A DNA stretch of 20,282 nucleotides, from positions 1 to 20,282 of the IMG/VR virus record IMGVR_UViG_3300020437_000342; one strand, written 5' to 3'. Every line of letters starts with the position of its first letter. The stretch's first letter is position 1. Shown in pieces: positions 1-6,067 of this stretch. Source of the stretch: a virus. The notes beneath the pieces are model-generated. The model did not search any database. It was not told the DNA's origin and saw only the letters and a program-made list of their open reading frames with translations. The position numbers were made by a program, and so were the translations under genes.

Positions 1-201
1 ATTTATGTTACCGTCAGCCGTAACTCCCGATCCTGTCACGCTATAAGTAGAGCCACCGAACTCAGTGGTTCTTATTGTTTCTGTAATATTAGTAGTTGTT
101 CTTGTCGTTGAAAAACTACTACCCTGCGAAAAATTAGGCACAACTGGAATTGCATACAGTGGGTTAGATACAAATAAAATTAGTAAACCTAACCACTTCA
201 T
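1..201 (-). CDS. Secreted cyanophage-type protein, N-terminal part (runs off window)
   Basis: The first 67 codons read in frame from ATG at 201 to the window edge, so the C-terminus lies outside. The product starts with a typical signal peptide (MKWLGLLILFVSNPLYA, cleavage likely after Ala17), followed by a Ser/Thr-rich stretch and the motif STYSVTGSG. The neighbouring upstream gene carries the similar STYSVSGSN, so the two may be related or act together. Its ATG shares one base with the stop of that gene (TAATG), which implies translational coupling. I recall similar proteins beginning with a signal peptide and PVVPNF in marine cyanophages, where they are usually unnamed or called structural. 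Function unknown. Confidence 0.75.
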   Translation of the reverse strand, partial: MKWLGLLILFVSNPLYAIPVVPNFSQGSSFSTTRTTTNITETIRTTEFGGSTYSVTGSGVTADGNIN

Positions 202-710
202 TAATCTAATACACTTAATTCCGTAACAAATTGCGCAATACCTGTAGTACCAGCACCACCAGCAACTACCGTTGTTAGACCTGCACTTGTTACAGTACCA
301 GCTAGATTACCAGCAACCCCTCCAGAATAACTTGTTGTCTTGCTAAAAACAGGGAGATCAGCAATAACCCCGGAAGCGACATCCACTCCAGATCCAACAG
401 CGTAAGCTGCGTCCCCACCTATAAATGACTCTTGAAAACTAAAGGCTGACCCTGCTGTGTTTATATCATAAGTACCAGCATCTAATGTCGCTGCTGCTGT
501 AGCACTTGCTGGTGCTACTAACTTGCCAAAATGATCGTCAGCAGATGCAACCTTTATGTTGCTGCCAGAAACACTGTAAGTACTTGCGCCACGTTCAGCA
601 ACGGTATAAGCACCGTCAACAGTAAGTTGAGTCGAACTCGTCATTTTGTGAATCATGTCAGCTTGTGCTGCTGGCATAAGTAATGCTGTGAGAAGAATTA
701 ATTTTTTCAT
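201..710 (-). CDS. Secreted/virion-associated protein of cyanophage type
   Basis: A 169-residue protein with a clear signal peptide (MKKLILLTALLMPAAQA, cleavage near residue 17). The mature part is rich in Ala, Gly, Ser and Thr and has no Cys, a composition typical of beta-rich surface or structural proteins. It contains STYSVSGSN around residues 43-51 and a Gly/Ala-rich C-terminal region. Marine T4-like cyanophages carry proteins of this size and pattern (start, ADMIHK after the signal peptide, AGGAGT near the end); this is from memory. It overlaps the gene before it by 4 bases and the gene after it by 1 base, so it lies inside an operon. A role on the virion or cell surface is inferred. Confidence 0.75.
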   Translation of the reverse strand: MKKLILLTALLMPAAQADMIHKMTSSTQLTVDGAYTVAERGASTYSVSGSNIKVASADDHFGKLVAPASATAAATLDAGTYDINTAGSAFSFQESFIGGDAAYAVGSGVDVASGVIADLPVFSKTTSYSGGVAGNLAGTVTSAGLTTVVAGGAGTTGIAQFVTELSVLD

Positions 711-1159
711 TTTTTAGAAGAATTAGGGTCAACTTTGATAACGTCAGGTTTAGATGTGACGATCTCAAGTGGCTGCTTTATTATTATAGTCGAAACACCA
801 CCAGAGGAGTTACCAATATTACCGTTTCCATCTTCTTTCTTTTTCTTCTTAGCTCCTTGTGCTGCGTTAACAGACACACCCATCCCAGCAAGGATGTTTC
901 CAAGGAGCCCGGCAGCAAACGTGCTATCAACTCTAGGCTGATCTGGTATGTCTATACCAAATAATCTATTAGGCAATTTAATATATCCAAGAGATAAAAC
1001 TATTAAACACCAAGCAAGAATAAATGATTGAGCAACAGTAGAAATTAAAAAGCTAATTTTCTCCTGATAATCAGGCTTATCGTCTTCTAATTGTTTTTGT
1101 TTTTCTGATATATCTTTAGGTTTTTCTTTTTCCATAGGGTTTTTCTGTATAATAGACAT
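707..1159 (-). CDS. Small single-span membrane protein, unknown function
   Basis: A 150-residue protein with a charged, Lys/Glu-rich N-terminus (about residues 1-33), one hydrophobic segment (about 36-62, ISFLISTVAQSFILAWCLIV...), a Gly/Ala-rich stretch (about 83-102), a KKKKK run and a Gly/Asn/Ser-rich tail ending in KK. This suggests one membrane anchor with a cytoplasmic basic patch. It is the first gene of the minus-strand unit at the left end and overlaps the next gene by 4 bases. Its ATG is only 18 bases from the GTG of the divergent gene at 1178, so the promoters of each must lie inside or across the other gene. I have no functional assignment; similar small proteins are common in cyanophages. 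Confidence 0.7.
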   Translation of the reverse strand: MSIIQKNPMEKEKPKDISEKQKQLEDDKPDYQEKISFLISTVAQSFILAWCLIVLSLGYIKLPNRLFGIDIPDQPRVDSTFAAGLLGNILAGMGVSVNAAQGAKKKKKEDGNGNIGNSSGGVSTIIIKQPLEIVTSKPDVIKVDPNSSKK

Positions 1160-1177
1160 AGATCGAGGACTCGTAAA

Positions 1178-1408
1178 GTGGTAGAGGTAGTTGCAGCAGT
1201 AGGTGGAGCGTTAATGACAGCTTGTTTTGTATCTGTAGGGTCTATTTCTTATCGTGGCAGGCAATCAAGAGATGATCTTGTTCGTAACACTACAGCTATA
1301 GAATTATTAAGTACAAAAATTGATGATATGCACGATGACATGAAAGAGGTGTTTCACAGGCTTAAAGAAGTAGAACTTGCTGTTGTAGAGATTAAGCCAA
1401 GAAGATAG
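1178..1408 (+). CDS. Small membrane-anchored coiled-coil protein, GTG start
   Basis: A 76-residue protein. Residues 2-22 (VEVVAAVGGALMTACFVSVGS) are hydrophobic and suit a membrane anchor; the rest (about 35-72) is charged, has heptad-like spacing and ends in a basic tail, suggesting a coiled coil. The GTG start is preceded by GAGG at about 10 bases. A good -10 (TATAAT, 1148-1153) lies just upstream, inside the start of the divergent gene, without a clear -35. I recall proteins opening with MVEV.AAVG.AL in marine Synechococcus and their phages, function unknown. Its stop codon lies inside the hairpin at 1405-1441. Confidence 0.7.
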   Translation: MVEVVAAVGGALMTACFVSVGSISYRGRQSRDDLVRNTTAIELLSTKIDDMHDDMKEVFHRLKEVELAVVEIKPRR

Positions 1409-1441
1409 CCTCTTCCATTGACCACAAACAGAAGAGGCTAT
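1405..1441 (+). terminator. 11-bp perfect hairpin over a stop codon, possible terminator
   Basis: ATAGCCTCTTC (1405-1415) pairs perfectly with GAAGAGGCTAT (1431-1441) across a 15-base loop. The stem covers the TAG of the preceding gene. No T-run follows, so it may act as a processing or stability element or an attenuator before the next gene at 1459 rather than a strict intrinsic terminator. Confidence 0.5.
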
Positions 1442-1458
1442 AGCTCTAGGTGTGAGGA

Positions 1459-1656
1459 GTGAGCTACTATAAATCTAGCAATATAAATAAAACAATGCTA
1501 AAAGTTATTGAACCAATTATCTTTGCCTTTCTTCGTGGAAAAGCATTAAAAAAACTCGCACTGGATATAGTACGAGCTATGGTAACTAAGAGTGATAATA
1601 GTGTGGATGATCGCTTATGCGATGCTTTAGAAAAAGCTTTATTTCCAGGCAGATAA
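1459..1656 (+). CDS. Small helical protein, unknown function, GTG start
   Basis: A 65-residue protein read from GTG at 1459, with a purine-rich AGG/GAGG stretch just upstream. It contains a hydrophobic/aromatic stretch (PIIFAFLRGKALKK, about residues 19-32) and an acidic segment with DDRLCDALEKAL near the end. The pattern suggests two amphipathic helices. Small proteins ending in VDDxLxxALEKALxP seem familiar from cyanophages and picocyanobacteria, but no function is known to me. It sits between a hairpin (1405-1441) and the tiny minus-strand ORF at 1657-1719, which begins right after its stop. Confidence 0.6.
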   Translation: MSYYKSSNINKTMLKVIEPIIFAFLRGKALKKLALDIVRAMVTKSDNSVDDRLCDALEKALFPGR

Positions 1657-1719
1657 TTACTTTTTACCGCCTTTTTTCTTCTTTTTCTTTTTCATTCCTG
1701 TTCCGTAATGACCGGGCAT
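1657..1719 (-). CDS. Possible 20-residue Lys-rich micro-ORF
   Basis: Reverse-strand ATG at 1719 to TAA at 1657 gives a 20-residue peptide starting MPGHYGTGM and ending in a run of seven Lys followed by GGKK. It occupies most of an otherwise empty 145-base gap. Very short peptides with a His/Gly/Tyr head and a poly-Lys tail occur in marine cyanophage genomes as I remember them, which is the main reason for listing it. I see no good SD, and poly-A/T tracts can produce such peptides by chance. Confidence 0.35.
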   Translation of the reverse strand: MPGHYGTGMKKKKKKKGGKK

Positions 1720-1801
1720 AGTGTGTAAGTGTAACTAAACTAAGTATAGCTTTGTTGCCTTATTAGACCAGTACGTTAGTCTTAGGTCGGAGGTACTTGT
1801 A

Positions 1802-2104
1802 ATGAAACTTGTAATGCCTTGGTCTAACTGGTTCAACAAACAAGCCAAAAAAAGACGTAAGGTAGAGCCTTGGGTTTTGGCTGACGTTACATTAGAAGAA
1901 GAATTGCAGGTTGAGGTATTTTTACGTCATGTCATACAAACACTAGACCCTAACGACATACCTGATCTTATAAGTGCTTTTGCAAAAGAAAATTTTAGGT
2001 TAGTAAAAATAATAAATCAAGCTGGCGATCACATAGATAAATTAGATCCTAAATCTTCCTCTCCCAAAAATAAGCGCAATCCTTCGCCCAAACTCCCCCA
2101 CTAG
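1802..2104 (+). CDS. Small soluble protein, unknown function
   Basis: A 100-residue protein with a near-perfect SD (GGAGGT) shortly before its ATG, so the start is secure. The N-terminus is basic and aromatic (WSNWFNKQAKKRRKVEPW). An acidic helical middle (about residues 30-75, with LEEELQVEVFLRHVI) is followed by a Ser/Pro/Lys-rich disordered tail. The last 56 bases overlap the convergent gene at 2049-2363, so the two transcripts end head to head. I do not recognise a family. Confidence 0.65.
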   Translation: MKLVMPWSNWFNKQAKKRRKVEPWVLADVTLEEELQVEVFLRHVIQTLDPNDIPDLISAFAKENFRLVKIINQAGDHIDKLDPKSSSPKNKRNPSPKLPH

Positions 2105-2363
2105 CTTTACCTTCTGGCATACCAAGACCACATTCTGCTTTTATAACTAAATGATGTATGCAATCTATACATAAAGGATGATCTCTACTCATACACCTAG
2201 CATCAGCATATAAATATTCTGCTTCTATAAGCGCAGGCTCTAATTCTTTAGCTTTTAAAGGTAAATTAAGTTTACCTTTTTTAGTTTTTATCTTTACTCG
2301 CCATACAGTAGGTTCTTCTTCATAGAGAACCATGCGACCAGCATGGTATCTAAGAGATGCCAT
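2049..2363 (-). CDS. Cys/His-rich small protein, possible zinc binder
   Basis: A 104-residue protein, the last gene of the long minus-strand operon. Its second half holds a Cys/His cluster: C57, H62, C65, C68, H70, H71, C78 and C91. The CxxC followed by HH suggests a small metal-binding fold. The N-terminal half (WRVKIKTKKGKLNLPLKAKE) looks like a small beta sheet. The ATG is separated from the previous stop by about 10 bases with no SD. The 3' end overlaps the convergent gene at 1802-2104. Family not recognised; metal binding is inferred from residue pattern only. Confidence 0.65.
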   Translation of the reverse strand: MASLRYHAGRMVLYEEEPTVWRVKIKTKKGKLNLPLKAKELEPALIEAEYLYADARCMSRDHPLCIDCIHHLVIKAECGLGMPEGKASGGVWAKDCAYFWERKI

Positions 2364-2371
2364 TTTTGTGT

Positions 2372-2465
2372 TTATGCCTCGTAATCATCAGGTGGAGGAC
2401 TAAGCCAGTATCTTCTACCATTTATAACTCTAAAAACATGATTACCGCAACATATAATCTGTCCT
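2372..2465 (-). other. Out-of-frame continuation of the preceding small gene (possible frameshift tail)
   Basis: This frame gives about 30 plausible residues (GQIICCGNHVFRVINGRRYW, then LSPPPDDYEA) but has no convincing start of its own: upstream it runs antisensical through the better-looking frame of the 2442-2627 gene. It would be reached from that gene by a +1 shift near CTT-AGG (minus strand, 2468-2463). Either programmed frameshifting, a recent indel, or two unrelated overlapping peptides could explain it. Confidence 0.35.
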
Positions 2466-2627
2466 AAGTTTTTCTGCTGCTGCAAGTGCTTCTGATCGTG
2501 TCTCAAATGTTCTGCTGTGATAGACAACTTTTCCGTCATAAAACCAACCTTTAAATTTATATGTAAGACCATAATATATTGGTTGGACTCCAAAATTACC
2601 TTTGCAGGCTAAATGTGTGATATACAA
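2442..2627 (-). CDS. Small protein with AP2-like/arm-type sequence pattern
   Basis: A 61-residue protein. Residues 22-54 (YKFKGWFYDGKVVYHSRTFE... then SEALAAAEKL) look like a short three-strand sheet followed by a helix, a pattern seen in AP2-like and integrase arm-type DNA-binding segments, though this is only a resemblance. It belongs to the minus-strand recombination operon, after the 75-residue gene. The reading frame stops soon after the helix, while the adjacent frame carries a sensible continuation down to 2372, so the annotated end may be wrong. If joined, the product would be about 84 residues. Confidence 0.5.
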   Translation of the reverse strand: MYITHLACKGNFGVQPIYYGLTYKFKGWFYDGKVVYHSRTFETRSEALAAAEKLRTDYMLR

Positions 2628-2642
2628 AATTTTTTCTCAGTT

Positions 2643-2870
2643 TTATATCAATTCGTAACTACAATCTTTCCATCTAGCTCTAATATATTTAATAGCTTTA
2701 GCTTGTGTTTCTGCGTTTGTAGATATTCTCATTGGTGCTGTTCCAATCCCCACTCCTTTAACAATAAAAGTGAATTTTTTAGTTTTTACATCTTTCTGTG
2801 GTCTAGTAACGCCTTCCATATCAGGTGTCATTGCCAGTATTTCTTTATCTCTAAAATTGTCCGATCTCAT
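2643..2870 (-). CDS. Small basic protein, unknown function
   Basis: A 75-residue protein with many Lys/Arg and a probable beta-alpha core (KKFTFIVKGVGIGTAPMRIS, then ETQAKAIKYIRARW). The layout resembles the downstream small gene (sheet, then a helix rich in Ala/Lys), so the two may be distant relatives. It overlaps the upstream gene by 20 bases, consistent with coupled translation inside the operon. A possible internal ATG at MTPDMEGV could be the true start and would remove the overlap. Function unknown. Confidence 0.55.
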   Translation of the reverse strand: MRSDNFRDKEILAMTPDMEGVTRPQKDVKTKKFTFIVKGVGIGTAPMRISTNAETQAKAIKYIRARWKDCSYELI

Positions 2871-3138
2871 TCTCTGCTACCTCTTGTTCTTTATCAGTAA
2901 AATCACGAATTAACATTTTTTCAACTTTGTTAACAGCATAATTATGTTTAAGAATTATAGTTCTAATATTTTCATCGACCCAATCACTGCGGAGACTAAC
3001 AGTATGATTATTTGCATACTCAACGATATGGTCATAACCTTTAATATCGTCATCTAATTTTTTTGCTAATTCTTCTAGCCTATTTTCCTTAAGCTTTAGC
3101 AATTTAAGTTCTGATTTACGGCTTTGTTTTGGTGTCAT
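2851..3138 (-). CDS. Charged helical protein, unknown function
   Basis: A 95-residue, highly charged protein. Residues 1-40 are rich in Lys, Leu and Glu with heptad-like spacing (SELKLLKLKENRLEELAKKL), indicating a coiled coil. Start and previous stop overlap as ATGA (3135-3138), a classic coupling arrangement with the preceding gene. I cannot assign a family. Its place between SSB/RecT and the operon's 3' end suggests an early phage function. Confidence 0.6.
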   Translation of the reverse strand: MTPKQSRKSELKLLKLKENRLEELAKKLDDDIKGYDHIVEYANNHTVSLRSDWVDENIRTIILKHNYAVNKVEKMLIRDFTDKEQEVAENEIGQF

Positions 3139-3539
3139 GTTATTTTTTCTAATTCAGCAATAGCTAGAGAACGTGCTTTGTCATGTATGATTCTAAATTC
3201 ATTTCTATCTATATATTGTAAAATAATTTCTGAGAAATGTTTATCGTATATAGATCTAAATAAACTTTCATCGTGATCTAAACTAATAAGTTGCGACAAA
3301 AAAGCTTTACATACTTGTTGTTTACGTCTTACTTTTTGATGCCAATCTTTGTTATAGTTTTCTTGTTTTTCTTCTTTAAATCTTTTTATATAATCATCCA
3401 TATTTTTTATAGCTGTCATTAACTCATCTTTTAACAATAAAACTTCTGGATTACTTAAAGACCCGACATCATCAATCGTGACAACTTTATCGATTTGTTT
3501 ACTATTAAATGTTAACGGCATAGATAAGGATAATTTCAT
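3135..3539 (-). CDS. Helical protein, unknown function
   Basis: A 134-residue protein, probably mostly alpha-helical. The middle (about residues 36-75) is strongly charged (MDDYIKRFKEEKQENYNKDW). There is no Cys pair and no obvious catalytic motif. It follows the SSB-like gene after a 90-base gap that may hold a promoter or processing site, and it overlaps the next gene by 4 bases. Family not recognised. Confidence 0.6.
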   Translation of the reverse strand: MKLSLSMPLTFNSKQIDKVVTIDDVGSLSNPEVLLLKDELMTAIKNMDDYIKRFKEEKQENYNKDWHQKVRRKQQVCKAFLSQLISLDHDESLFRSIYDKHFSEIILQYIDRNEFRIIHDKARSLAIAELEKIT

Positions 3540-3629
3540 TCTATTTTAGCTTAATTTTGCTTAAAATCTACTAAAAGTGAGGGGTCTTACATGAAGCGAA
3601 ATCTCTTAAAACTCTTCATAGCCCCAATA

Positions 3630-4004
3630 TTAAAAAGGAAACTCCTCTTCTTGTTTTTTAGGTGTAGAAGATGAGGAACTTGAATTATTAGTATTTCCTT
3701 CTTCTATAGCCTTCATAGTTTTATAGTCAGGCTCTAAATTAAGGCCAATATACTTCTTGCCTTGCTTACTTTCATTTAAATAGCCTGTAGCTCTAATAGT
3801 AACTACACCTTCTCCATGAAAGTCGCTATGTTCTGGCTTTGCTTTTTGTACATACTCACATAGCTTGATAATATCACCCTCTGTAATCTGCATAACACCA
3901 GAATACTTAGGATAGTTTTTGTTAGGATCGTAGTTCTCCTTGTAACGCTTTTTGTGGTCTTCTGCATCTTGTGAGAAAACTGCAAGTGGTAATTTAAAGT
4001 CCAT
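3630..4004 (-). CDS. ssb: Phage-type single-stranded DNA-binding protein
   Basis: A 124-residue protein with the organisation of an SSB: an N-terminal beta-rich domain (about residues 1-95, with VVTIRATGYLN and GKKYIGLNLEP as probable OB-fold strands), a low-complexity linker (NNSSSSSSTPKKQ) and an acidic-aromatic tail, EEEFPF. Such tails end in F and recruit replication and repair proteins in bacterial and phage SSBs; here the usual DDIPF is replaced by EEFPF. The position just after RecE/RecT-like genes supports the call. The ATG follows a TTTTTATCT leader without SD, similar to leaders of the right-hand cassettes. The OB fold is diverged, so the call rests on tail, linker, length and context. 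Confidence 0.75.
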   Translation of the reverse strand: MDFKLPLAVFSQDAEDHKKRYKENYDPNKNYPKYSGVMQITEGDIIKLCEYVQKAKPEHSDFHGEGVVTIRATGYLNESKQGKKYIGLNLEPDYKTMKAIEEGNTNNSSSSSSTPKKQEEEFPF

Positions 4005-4013
4005 AGATAAAAA

Positions 4014-4205
4014 TTAATTGGATTGACGTTTGGCTAATTCTAAATCCTCTATCTCAGCCAACTTATAGAGGATCTTTCCATTAATGGTATAAAAAGAAGG
4101 TGGTTTACCTTCTCTTCTCCACCTTTCAACAGAACCAATATGAACTCGCCATCTTTCAGCAAGTTCGCTTGGTGTTAGAAATTCTTTTTTAGAATCCGAA
4201 GTCAT
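4014..4205 (-). CDS. Excisionase-like helix-turn-helix DNA-binding protein
   Basis: A 63-residue protein matching the HTH_17/excisionase (MerR-like winged helix) pattern: LTPSELAERWRVHIGSVERW forms helix-turn-helix, then RREGKPPSFY and INGKILYKLAEIEDL form the wing and last helix. Proteins of this type act as excisionases, as AlpA-like activators or as small repressors. It overlaps the RecT-like gene by 17 bases and precedes SSB, so it is co-expressed with recombination genes. No integrase is visible, so an excision role is unproven; autoregulation of this operon is an alternative. Confidence 0.8.
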   Translation of the reverse strand: MTSDSKKEFLTPSELAERWRVHIGSVERWRREGKPPSFYTINGKILYKLAEIEDLELAKRQSN

Positions 4206-4821
4206 CTATACCCTCCTGTTGATCTACAACTATTTCAACATTACCTTCTGTAACGTCAATCGGCTGTATATCTACTACTTCCTCGCTAGTCTGCACACCT
4301 AATAATAGGTCAGGTATGTATTGCCTACCAAAGAAAGTAGCAGCCCTATTTTTTAGCATTAACTCTGGCATTGATTGATACTTAGGATTTTTCCTAGTCC
4401 AACCTTCTTGTTGTGCCATCTTCATAGATACTGCTGTACCTTTAACTAACTTGTTATCTTCAAGTCTTATAGCTTGGCATTGAACAGCTAAATTTTCATC
4501 TTTACCAGTAACAACATAGTCAAAGTTCTTAAATCTACCGCAGCCAAGGATGTTAGAGGTTATAAATTGAGAACTCCATGTTGGTCTGCCATGTATAACA
4601 TTTAAGTTTTGCATGACTGTAAGAGGACTAAGATTCATTCTCTTACTCATCTCTAATGCAACAAGACAATTAGATAAACCTTTTTGACCACGATACGTTG
4701 TTGGTACAAGATCAGATTCACATAAGCTTTTTGCTTGTCTCTGTGCAAACTCAAAAGACTCGGTGCTTTGATAGATAGAGGACTCGCCCTCAAGATTAGT
4801 TTTAGTAATTTCAGATGTCAT
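4189..4821 (-). CDS. recT: RecT-family single-strand annealing protein
   Basis: A 210-residue protein with the RecT-family layout: an N-terminal helical region with NCLVALEMSKRMNLSPL (51-67), the segment MQNLNVIHGRPTWSSQFI (70-87), a central beta region with VQCQAIRL, and the helix PELMLKNRAATFFGRQYIP (152-170) followed by LLGV and an acidic tail. RecT proteins anneal complementary single strands after a partner exonuclease has resected DNA. The partner here is the RecE-like nuclease just upstream, separated only by a 43-residue gene that overlaps both. The SSB-like gene downstream completes the pathway. It is shorter than E. coli RecT (269), as in many phage versions. Confidence 0.85.
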   Translation of the reverse strand: MTSEITKTNLEGESSIYQSTESFEFAQRQAKSLCESDLVPTTYRGQKGLSNCLVALEMSKRMNLSPLTVMQNLNVIHGRPTWSSQFITSNILGCGRFKNFDYVVTGKDENLAVQCQAIRLEDNKLVKGTAVSMKMAQQEGWTRKNPKYQSMPELMLKNRAATFFGRQYIPDLLLGVQTSEEVVDIQPIDVTEGNVEIVVDQQEGIDDFGF

Positions 4822-4942
4822 AGGTAATGTCTTTATAAGTGATGTCTACCCACTCATCACGAGCAAACATCCAAGTTTTTTCTGTTTCTGGGTCGTAGAA
4901 GACCATGCCCTCGTATGGGTCGTAAGGAAATTCTTTTCTCAT
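4811..4942 (-). CDS. 43-residue protein between exonuclease and RecT
   Basis: Reverse-strand ATG at 4942 to TGA at 4811 gives a 43-residue, acidic, aromatic-rich peptide starting MRKEFPYDPYEGMVFYDPET. The start overlaps the exonuclease stop as TGATG, and the end overlaps the RecT start by 11 bases, so it fits the operon exactly and fills the only gap there. This tight fit is the main evidence that it is a real gene. Its position between nuclease and annealing protein suggests it may modulate or bridge them (inference). Confidence 0.65.
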   Translation of the reverse strand: MRKEFPYDPYEGMVFYDPETEKTWMFARDEWVDITYKDITYDI

Positions 4943-5775
4943 CAGTAAAGCTGAATCTCCTCGTCAGATGACGTATGATCTTTTTTCTTGGTCATCCAAG
5001 GAGGTAAGTCGATTGTTTCTATTTCGTTAGGAGTATAGTCTGGGTAAGAATCGTTTTCTTTACACCAAAGTATTTGATTGATAGCTTCATCTACTTTTTT
5101 ATTACCTTCCTCAAGCATTTCTCTACTAGCACGATATACACCAACACAAAAAGGCGCAGTTTTTTCTATAGCAATAAATATAAAGTCATATGAATCAAAC
5201 CCTAAGTTCTGCAAAGTCCTTAAATAAAATGCAGCTTGGATATGGTAGCCAAATTGTCCTATAGATTTTTGGAAACCTTTAGGACTTGCATCTTGTGTAG
5301 TCTTGAGATCAACAACAATGTTTTTATCATGTGAAATCCAATCTGGCCTGCATTTTGCCTTTATTCCGTCTAAATTTTCACTAAAAAAGCTTAATTCTGT
5401 TAATCCTTCCATGTCATAGATCATCTTAGCTGGACTTGCTAAGAAGCTATGGTTCATATGAATAAGATTTTCTTCCCACTCAGCAGCCAATATATTTAAG
5501 TGACCATGTTCTTCCATCCATTGTTTGCCTTCTTTAGTCCTACCATTAAATGCTTTTGGTTTGTAGCAATATCTATTTTTAAATAACTCATTCTCCAAAA
5601 AGAATGTATGAACAGCAGTACCTTCTTCCATTGCTTTCGTAGGTACAGATTCAGCAGTTTTATCGTGTAGATATTTTTTAGGGCTAATTAGTGCTTTACG
5701 AATAGTAGAAGAAGACTCGTACTTAGTCTTGCCATGATACTCTTCGTTAGTCATTACAAGTGGTTTATAAATCAT
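4942..5775 (-). CDS. RecE/Cas4-like PD-(D/E)XK 5'-3' exonuclease
   Basis: A 277-residue nuclease of the PD-(D/E)XK superfamily, in the group of RecE C-terminal domain (PDDEXK, DUF3799-like) and Cas4/lambda-exonuclease-like proteins. Visible motifs: S21-S23 in the N-terminal SSSTIRKAL, H56 in GTAVHTFFL, D145 in RPDW, D156-x-K158 in VVDLKTT, and Q180/Y184 in QAAFYL. These are the metal-binding and catalytic positions expected of the family. It would resect double-strand ends and load the RecT-like protein encoded two genes later. It overlaps the upstream gene by 11 bases. No Cys cluster typical of iron-sulfur Cas4 is seen, which favours RecE-like. Confidence 0.85.
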   Translation of the reverse strand: MIYKPLVMTNEEYHGKTKYESSSTIRKALISPKKYLHDKTAESVPTKAMEEGTAVHTFFLENELFKNRYCYKPKAFNGRTKEGKQWMEEHGHLNILAAEWEENLIHMNHSFLASPAKMIYDMEGLTELSFFSENLDGIKAKCRPDWISHDKNIVVDLKTTQDASPKGFQKSIGQFGYHIQAAFYLRTLQNLGFDSYDFIFIAIEKTAPFCVGVYRASREMLEEGNKKVDEAINQILWCKENDSYPDYTPNEIETIDLPPWMTKKKDHTSSDEEIQLY

Positions 5776-6010
5776 TGAACTTATCCTTCCATAAAAGAAA
5801 ACTATCTAGCTCGCCACATTCATAAATTTTTTTCAATAATTTATCGTGCATCAAATGAGCTAATTTATCTTGTCCGTAGTACCACATACCACGTTCAACA
5901 GCGAAACAAAAAGCTTCAAAATTATTAGTCCTTACATAGAGCAATAGTTTGTCAACAAATTCTGCACTTGTTTCTTTTTGCAGCTTGCTCCAGTTAGTAG
6001 AGTCTTTCAT
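5765..6010 (-). CDS. First gene of the recombination operon, unknown function
   Basis: An 81-residue acidic protein, probably all-helical (FVDKLLLYVRTNNFEAFCFAVERGMWYYGQDKLAHLMHDKLLKKI). It is the promoter-proximal gene of the minus-strand recombination operon. Its leader has no SD, and the start lies about 20 bases after the predicted start site of the divergent promoter at 6018-6063. It overlaps the exonuclease gene by 11 bases. I do not recognise the family; being first in an early operon, a regulatory or host-takeover role is possible. Confidence 0.6.
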   Translation of the reverse strand: MKDSTNWSKLQKETSAEFVDKLLLYVRTNNFEAFCFAVERGMWYYGQDKLAHLMHDKLLKKIYECGELDSFLLWKDKFNDL

Positions 6011-6017
6011 AAATTAC

Positions 6018-6063
6018 TTGACACATATAACAACATATTATAGTATAAGACAACAAATGTCAA
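6018..6063. promoter_or_regulatory. Overlapping divergent sigma70-type promoters with TTGACA/TGTCAA inverted repeat
   Basis: Plus promoter: TTGACA (6018-6023), 17 bases, TAGTAT (6041-6046), start near 6053, ATG at 6068. Minus promoter: TTGACA read at 6063-6058, then either TATAAT (6042-6037, 15-base spacer) or TAATAT (6040-6035, 17-base spacer), start near 6030, ATG at 6010. Both -10 boxes occupy the same bases, so polymerase cannot use both at once. Confidence 0.75.
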
Positions 6064-6067
6064 CCTT

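Noticed and set aside
735-941. Plus-strand frame of 68 residues antisense to the membrane protein gene
   Set aside because: It has poly-Phe from A-rich codons of the opposite gene and no start signal; the minus frame has a clear protein pattern and operon overlaps.
2613-2900. Plus-strand 95-residue frame rich in Phe, Ser and Cys
   Set aside because: Composition is typical of the antisense of Lys/Glu-rich genes; it opposes two good minus-strand genes.
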